DNA of 64,000 nt from Haliea alexandrii (lineage in GTDB: Bacteria; Pseudomonadota; Gammaproteobacteria; Pseudomonadales; Halieaceae), in NCBI RefSeq assembly GCF_003719295.1, contig NZ_RFLW01000002.1, forward strand, positions 672,763 to 736,762, in the 5' to 3' direction. Positions 60,791-64,000 of the stretch are shown piece after piece. Positions within the stretch are counted from its first letter, which is position 1, and each line of letters begins with the position of its first letter. A model generated the notes under the pieces. It did no database searches, had not been told where the DNA came from, and saw nothing but the letters and a program-made list of their open reading frames with translations. The position numbers were made by a program, and so were the translations under genes.

Positions 60791-61434
60791 CCAGCGGGCT
60801 CCTGCTCCACGCGCGGCGTGCGGGGCACCGGGGCAATCTCCACCCGCCGGTTGCGCGCCCGGTTGTCGGCATCCGTGTTGGGCGCAATGGGCTGCTGCTC
60901 GGCAAACGCCGAGGCAAACACCAGTTCACGTGACAGCCCGGCGTCCACCAACGCCCGGGTCACGGTCAACGCGCGCTGCGCCGAGAGCTCCCAGTTGTCG
61001 GTGAACACCCGGTTATCCGCGTGAATGGGCAGGTCATCGGTAAAACCACTGACCATCAGCAGGTGGTCGCTCTGGCTCAGGTAGTGTGCCAGCGGTGCAG
61101 CGAGGCTGGCGATCAACGCCCGACCCTCAGGCTGCAACTCTGCGGAATTGAGGCCGAACAACAGTTGGCCACTGATGCCGATGCGGCCGTCGCGCAAGGT
61201 AATGCGGTTACTTGTCAGCGGGTCTGCCAGCGCCTGCTCCAGCTCCATGCGGCGCTGCTGCTCGGCCTCCCGCAGGGCCACTTCATCCTGCAGGGAGCGC
61301 GTCAGTTCAACCTGCAAGCCCAGCGTCCACACCAACAACAGCACGAAAATGCCCACCAGTGCCGCCATGAGGTCGCCGAACACCGCCCATACCGGGGTGT
61401 CCTGACCATCGCCTTCGTACTCGTATTCAGACAT
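60787..61434 (-). CDS. OmpA/MotB-domain protein, stator partner (ZorB-like)
   Basis: This 215-residue protein has a short cytoplasmic N-terminus, one transmembrane helix (DLMAALVGIFVLLLVWTLGL) carrying Asp21 in FGDLMAAL, a coiled linker (LQDEVALREAEQQRRMELEQ) and a C-terminal OmpA-like peptidoglycan-binding domain. That domain has FGLNSAELQPEG, the SGFTDDLPI turn, WELSAQRALTVTRALVDAG and NRARNRRVEI. The Asp in the helix corresponds to the ion-binding Asp of MotB and ZorB. It pairs with the channel protein encoded 17 nt upstream. Confidence 0.92.
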   Translation of the reverse strand: MSEYEYEGDGQDTPVWAVFGDLMAALVGIFVLLLVWTLGLQVELTRSLQDEVALREAEQQRRMELEQALADPLTSNRITLRDGRIGISGQLLFGLNSAELQPEGRALIASLAAPLAHYLSQSDHLLMVSGFTDDLPIHADNRVFTDNWELSAQRALTVTRALVDAGLSRELVFASAFAEQQPIAPNTDADNRARNRRVEIAPVPRTPRVEQEPAG

Positions 61435-61451
61435 TGCCCAAGCCTGCTGCG

Positions 61452-63299
61452 CTACACACTGCGGCTGATCTCTCGCAGCTGGTCCAGCAACTTCTGCTGT
61501 GCCAACGCGCTGTGATCAATCACCTCACGCGCCTGAGCCACATAGTAGGCGAGCTGTTCGTCACTGCGACCCGCCGCCTCCTCCATACCCTGCGCCAGTT
61601 GCTGCAGCGTGGTGGACAAGCCCTGGGCTACTGCGTCGAACTGCGCCACGGCGCTGCCCAGGGCATCGCCCAGTGCAGTCAATCCCTGCGCCCCCGCGGC
61701 GAACTGGCCGCCCACCTCGGCGAGCCGGTCGGCTTCCTGCCCTACAGTGGACGCAAACTGGAGGGCTGTGGCATCCAGCGCGGTGGCCGTCTGCTGCGCG
61801 AACGCCTCCAGGGTGCTGCGATACGCCGCTGAATCCTGCGCCAGCGCCCCTGCCGTCGCCTGCAGCCCGGCCACCAGCTCGCGCTGGGACTGGAGTAAGC
61901 TCTCATCCCGCTGCAATGCTTCGCTCGCCTCCTTACGCACCGTCGCAACCGCGCTAGCCAGCCCGGCCATGGTCGACTCCACTATCGGACGCAGCGTATC
62001 GACCGTCAGCTGTGCGTTGGTCGTCATGGCGGCGGTGAGTGCGTTCTGCACGCTGTCAGCCTGGGCCTCAAGAAGCGCCTGCTGCTGCTCGTTAAAGCGC
62101 GTGCGTTCCGCCAACCACTGCTGTTCCAGCCGCTCGCGGTGAGCGCTCAACTGCTCACCCACCTGTTGCAGCATCGCGGTGGCATTCGCAGCCTGCGTGT
62201 CGAGACTGCTACCGGCATCGCGCACCGTGGCTTCCAGCGCCAGCCGCAGACTGTCCTGCGCGGCTACCGCGGAGGCCTGTGACGCCACCAGGGCACGGGT
62301 ATCTCGCACGGACTGCGCAGCCTGCACGCGCACCTCGGCCAGCGCGGCGAGCTGATTGTCGACACCAGTGCGAACGGTCGTCTGCGTCGCCTCAGTTTGT
62401 GCCGCAATCGCCTGCAGGGTGTCGCGCAGTATTGGCGCCATGCTCTCACCGGCTTCACGCCCGCTGGCGGCAAAACTCTCACGCAATGACTGGCCCACAT
62501 GTTCGAACAAGCCCGTGTGCAACTCCACGAGCTTGTTCTGCAAACCTTCCTGCCCCTCGAGCATGCGCGCATGCAGGCTGTCGGTGGCGCTATCAACGCG
62601 GGTCAGCAGTGCCTCGACCTGTGCCAACAGCAGCGGCAACTGCCCGGTTTGCGTGCGGGCCTCGTGCAGCATCTGTCGACGGTAATGCAGCGGCCCCTGG
62701 CCGGGGAACAGCCGCGCGCCCTGCACATCGAGTTCGCGCACGACCGCAAGCCTCTGGCGCCTGGCCATGGCTGACAGCAAACCCAGCACGGCGGACGCCG
62801 CCACACCGCCCACCGAGGTACCGAACGCCATGCTCAGGCCCTTGATGGGCGCGGTCAGCCCGGCGCGGATGGCGGCGAGTTCAGTGCTGCCCTCCAATGC
62901 ACCCACAGCCCCCTGCAGGGCGATCATCATGCCAATAAACGTACCCAGCAGGCCCAGCATCACCAGCAGCCCCGTGAGGTACGGCGTCAGTAACGGCCCC
63001 GGAAGCGCAATCGGTTCACCCTGGATGCGCCGGGCAACGGCGCTGCGCAAGGCCGCCGGCAAGGTCGCCAGCCAGTGTTCAAATTCCGTGGCCTCGCTAT
63101 CACTGGCTTGCAGCGCCTGCTGCAAACGCTGCGTGTCGCGCTGGAACACCCAGAGTTCCAGCGCGCCCACCGTGTAGGCCAGCGCAATCACCAGCGTGAC
63201 GACCAGCGCCAACAGACTGCTGGCGGCAAAGCCCAACGCGAGCCAGGCGAGCAGCCCCGCACCGAGCAAAAACAGGCATCCTGCGAAAAAACGTATCAT
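61452..63299 (-). CDS. MotA/ExbB/ZorA-like channel protein with long coiled tail (DUF802)
   Basis: This 615-residue protein has two N-terminal transmembrane segments (about residues 3-24 and 27-52), a cytoplasmic loop, and two more (107-130 LTGLLVMLGLLGTFIGMMIA, and 157-178 AFGTSVGGVAASAVLGLLSA). The GTFIG and SxxGxxAS motifs are those of MotA/TolQ/ExbB/ZorA proteins. From about residue 190 to the end there is a very long Ala/Gln/Glu-rich tail with heptad-like repeats, which is typical of DUF802 and of ZorA tails. It starts in the DUF3348 stop (TGATG, 1-nt overlap). With the OmpA-like partner it should form an ion-driven stator/motor. Confidence 0.88.
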   Translation of the reverse strand: MIRFFAGCLFLLGAGLLAWLALGFAASSLLALVVTLVIALAYTVGALELWVFQRDTQRLQQALQASDSEATEFEHWLATLPAALRSAVARRIQGEPIALPGPLLTPYLTGLLVMLGLLGTFIGMMIALQGAVGALEGSTELAAIRAGLTAPIKGLSMAFGTSVGGVAASAVLGLLSAMARRQRLAVVRELDVQGARLFPGQGPLHYRRQMLHEARTQTGQLPLLLAQVEALLTRVDSATDSLHARMLEGQEGLQNKLVELHTGLFEHVGQSLRESFAASGREAGESMAPILRDTLQAIAAQTEATQTTVRTGVDNQLAALAEVRVQAAQSVRDTRALVASQASAVAAQDSLRLALEATVRDAGSSLDTQAANATAMLQQVGEQLSAHRERLEQQWLAERTRFNEQQQALLEAQADSVQNALTAAMTTNAQLTVDTLRPIVESTMAGLASAVATVRKEASEALQRDESLLQSQRELVAGLQATAGALAQDSAAYRSTLEAFAQQTATALDATALQFASTVGQEADRLAEVGGQFAAGAQGLTALGDALGSAVAQFDAVAQGLSTTLQQLAQGMEEAAGRSDEQLAYYVAQAREVIDHSALAQQKLLDQLREISRSV

Positions 63300-64000
63300 C
63301 AATTTCCTTCCCCATGCGCTGTACACGCCTCCACCAGGCCCAGCGCTGGCTGCAGACGCTGCTCCAATTCGGCCAGCAATAGTTCCCTGAGTTCGCTGAT
63401 CAGCAGATCCTGACTGCCCGCATCAGCGTCATTCGCCAATAGCGCCTCCCAGCGCGGCACCAGCAGCGGCGGCACGATGGCCAGCGCCGCCTCCCCCGCA
63501 CGCATCACATGGCGTTCAAGGGCTTCGTCCAGTGCGGCGAGGCCCGCCAGTGCAGGGCTTACCCGCCGCAGATACGCCCGCAGGTCGCGCCGCAGCGCCT
63601 GTATACGCAGCTCCATTTCACGCTGCCAGGCGGCGTGGAAACGCCGTAAACGCTCCGCGGCACTCAGGCCGTCCAGACTACTGGGCGCGTCAAACCTGGG
63701 CAGGGGAAGCAGCGCGCCCTCAGCGGCAGTGAAACTCCGGACTAACTCGCCCAACACACCACGCTGCACCGCCAGCAGTGTTTCCTCGCAACTGCCCAAC
63801 GTTTCCGCTGCACCACCCTGCCCCGGCACAGGCTTGACCGGCTCCTCGCGGGCTCCCCGCGCTCCCTGCGTCGACAGCACGTCAGCGAGCTCACTGGCGC
63901 TGTGCAAGTCCAGCGGCTGCCCGAGCCACGCCAGCAATTCCCCGCTGGGCACGACCGCCGCGTCAATCGGTACAATCGACAGGGCTCGCTGCAGGCGTGA
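63299..64000 (-). CDS. DUF3348-like protein, first visible gene of the motor-like operon (5' end outside window)
   Basis: The frame is open from the window edge at 64000 to its TGA at 63299, giving at least 233 residues. The first visible residues (SRLQRALSIV, then LLAWLGQPLDLHSASELADVL) match the beginning of DUF3348 proteins, so only about 20-30 residues should be missing. A variable Gly/Ala/Glu-rich linker is followed by a helical domain with RFHAAWQREMELRIQALRRDLR and EALLANDADAGSQD. There is no membrane segment. Function unknown; the association with DUF802 genes is family knowledge. Confidence 0.8.
   Translation of the reverse strand, partial: SRLQRALSIVPIDAAVVPSGELLAWLGQPLDLHSASELADVLSTQGARGAREEPVKPVPGQGGAAETLGSCEETLLAVQRGVLGELVRSFTAAEGALLPLPRFDAPSSLDGLSAAERLRRFHAAWQREMELRIQALRRDLRAYLRRVSPALAGLAALDEALERHVMRAGEAALAIVPPLLVPRWEALLANDADAGSQDLLISELRELLLAELEQRLQPALGLVEACTAHGEGN

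Noticed and set aside
60314-64000. A standard Zorya defence system
   Set aside because: The motor proteins resemble ZorA and ZorB, but no ZorC, ZorD or ZorE-like gene is visible. DUF3348 and DUF2894 take their place, so I call it Zorya-like only in its motor.

Overview
The window is a high-GC, gene-dense stretch of a gammaproteobacterial chromosome. The icd / rluE-nudJ-mnmA-hflD-purB block and the infA-clpA-clpS block keep the order known from E. coli and pseudomonads. The accessory content points to a marine heterotroph of the Halieaceae (OM60/NOR5) type: a methylmalonyl-CoA pathway, DUF3604 proteins, a P450, a molybdenum hydroxylase, a PQQ dehydrogenase and many acyl/terpenoid/steroid-type catabolic enzymes. 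The family assignment is inference. I saw no tRNA, rRNA, CRISPR array, insertion sequence or prophage.

Layout. (1) 1-12651, housekeeping: the end of a photolyase, a secreted hypothetical protein, infA, clpA-clpS, icd with a clear terminator, then a tightly overlapping forward operon rluE-nudJ-mnmA-hflD-purB-roxA-acetyltransferase. (2) 12700-26159: a cystine-type symporter, a small Rieske protein, and a reverse operon for propionyl-CoA to succinyl-CoA (carboxyltransferase, biotin carboxylase/carrier, epimerase, mutase, MeaB). A perfect inverted repeat lies upstream of that operon. Then come pabB, a REP-like repeat cluster, thrH and cysB. (3) 26289-30252: a 5'-nucleotidase, an alanine-type symporter, a D-cysteine desulfhydrase-like enzyme coupled to yajC, and a 51-codon remnant of an exonuclease III gene that keeps only the two ends.

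(4) 30452-55082, catabolic region: acyl-CoA synthetase, NTF2-like protein, GST, amidohydrolase, P450 (with a TetR-style palindrome at its promoter), two-subunit molybdenum hydroxylase, Bcp, Nudix, flavin reductase, moaC-moaD-moaE, luciferase-like monooxygenase, MFS transporter, two DUF3604 proteins, an APH-like kinase, SRPBCC protein, N-acyl-D-amino-acid deacylase-like enzyme, PQQ dehydrogenase lipoprotein and a KstD-like flavoprotein. Molybdenum cofactor synthesis here and molybdate uptake (modABC, 57234-59788) plausibly feed the molybdenum hydroxylase.

(5) 55279-64000: a DUF1853 protein, an outer-membrane-like hypothetical protein, modABC, a MAPEG protein, and at the right edge a compact four-gene reverse operon: DUF3348, a MotA/ExbB/ZorA-like channel with a very long coiled tail, a MotB/OmpA-like stator partner, and DUF2894. 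The channel and OmpA pair looks like an ion-driven motor of the Zorya ZorAB kind, but without Zorya's known effectors. It is my best candidate for an undescribed system in this window.
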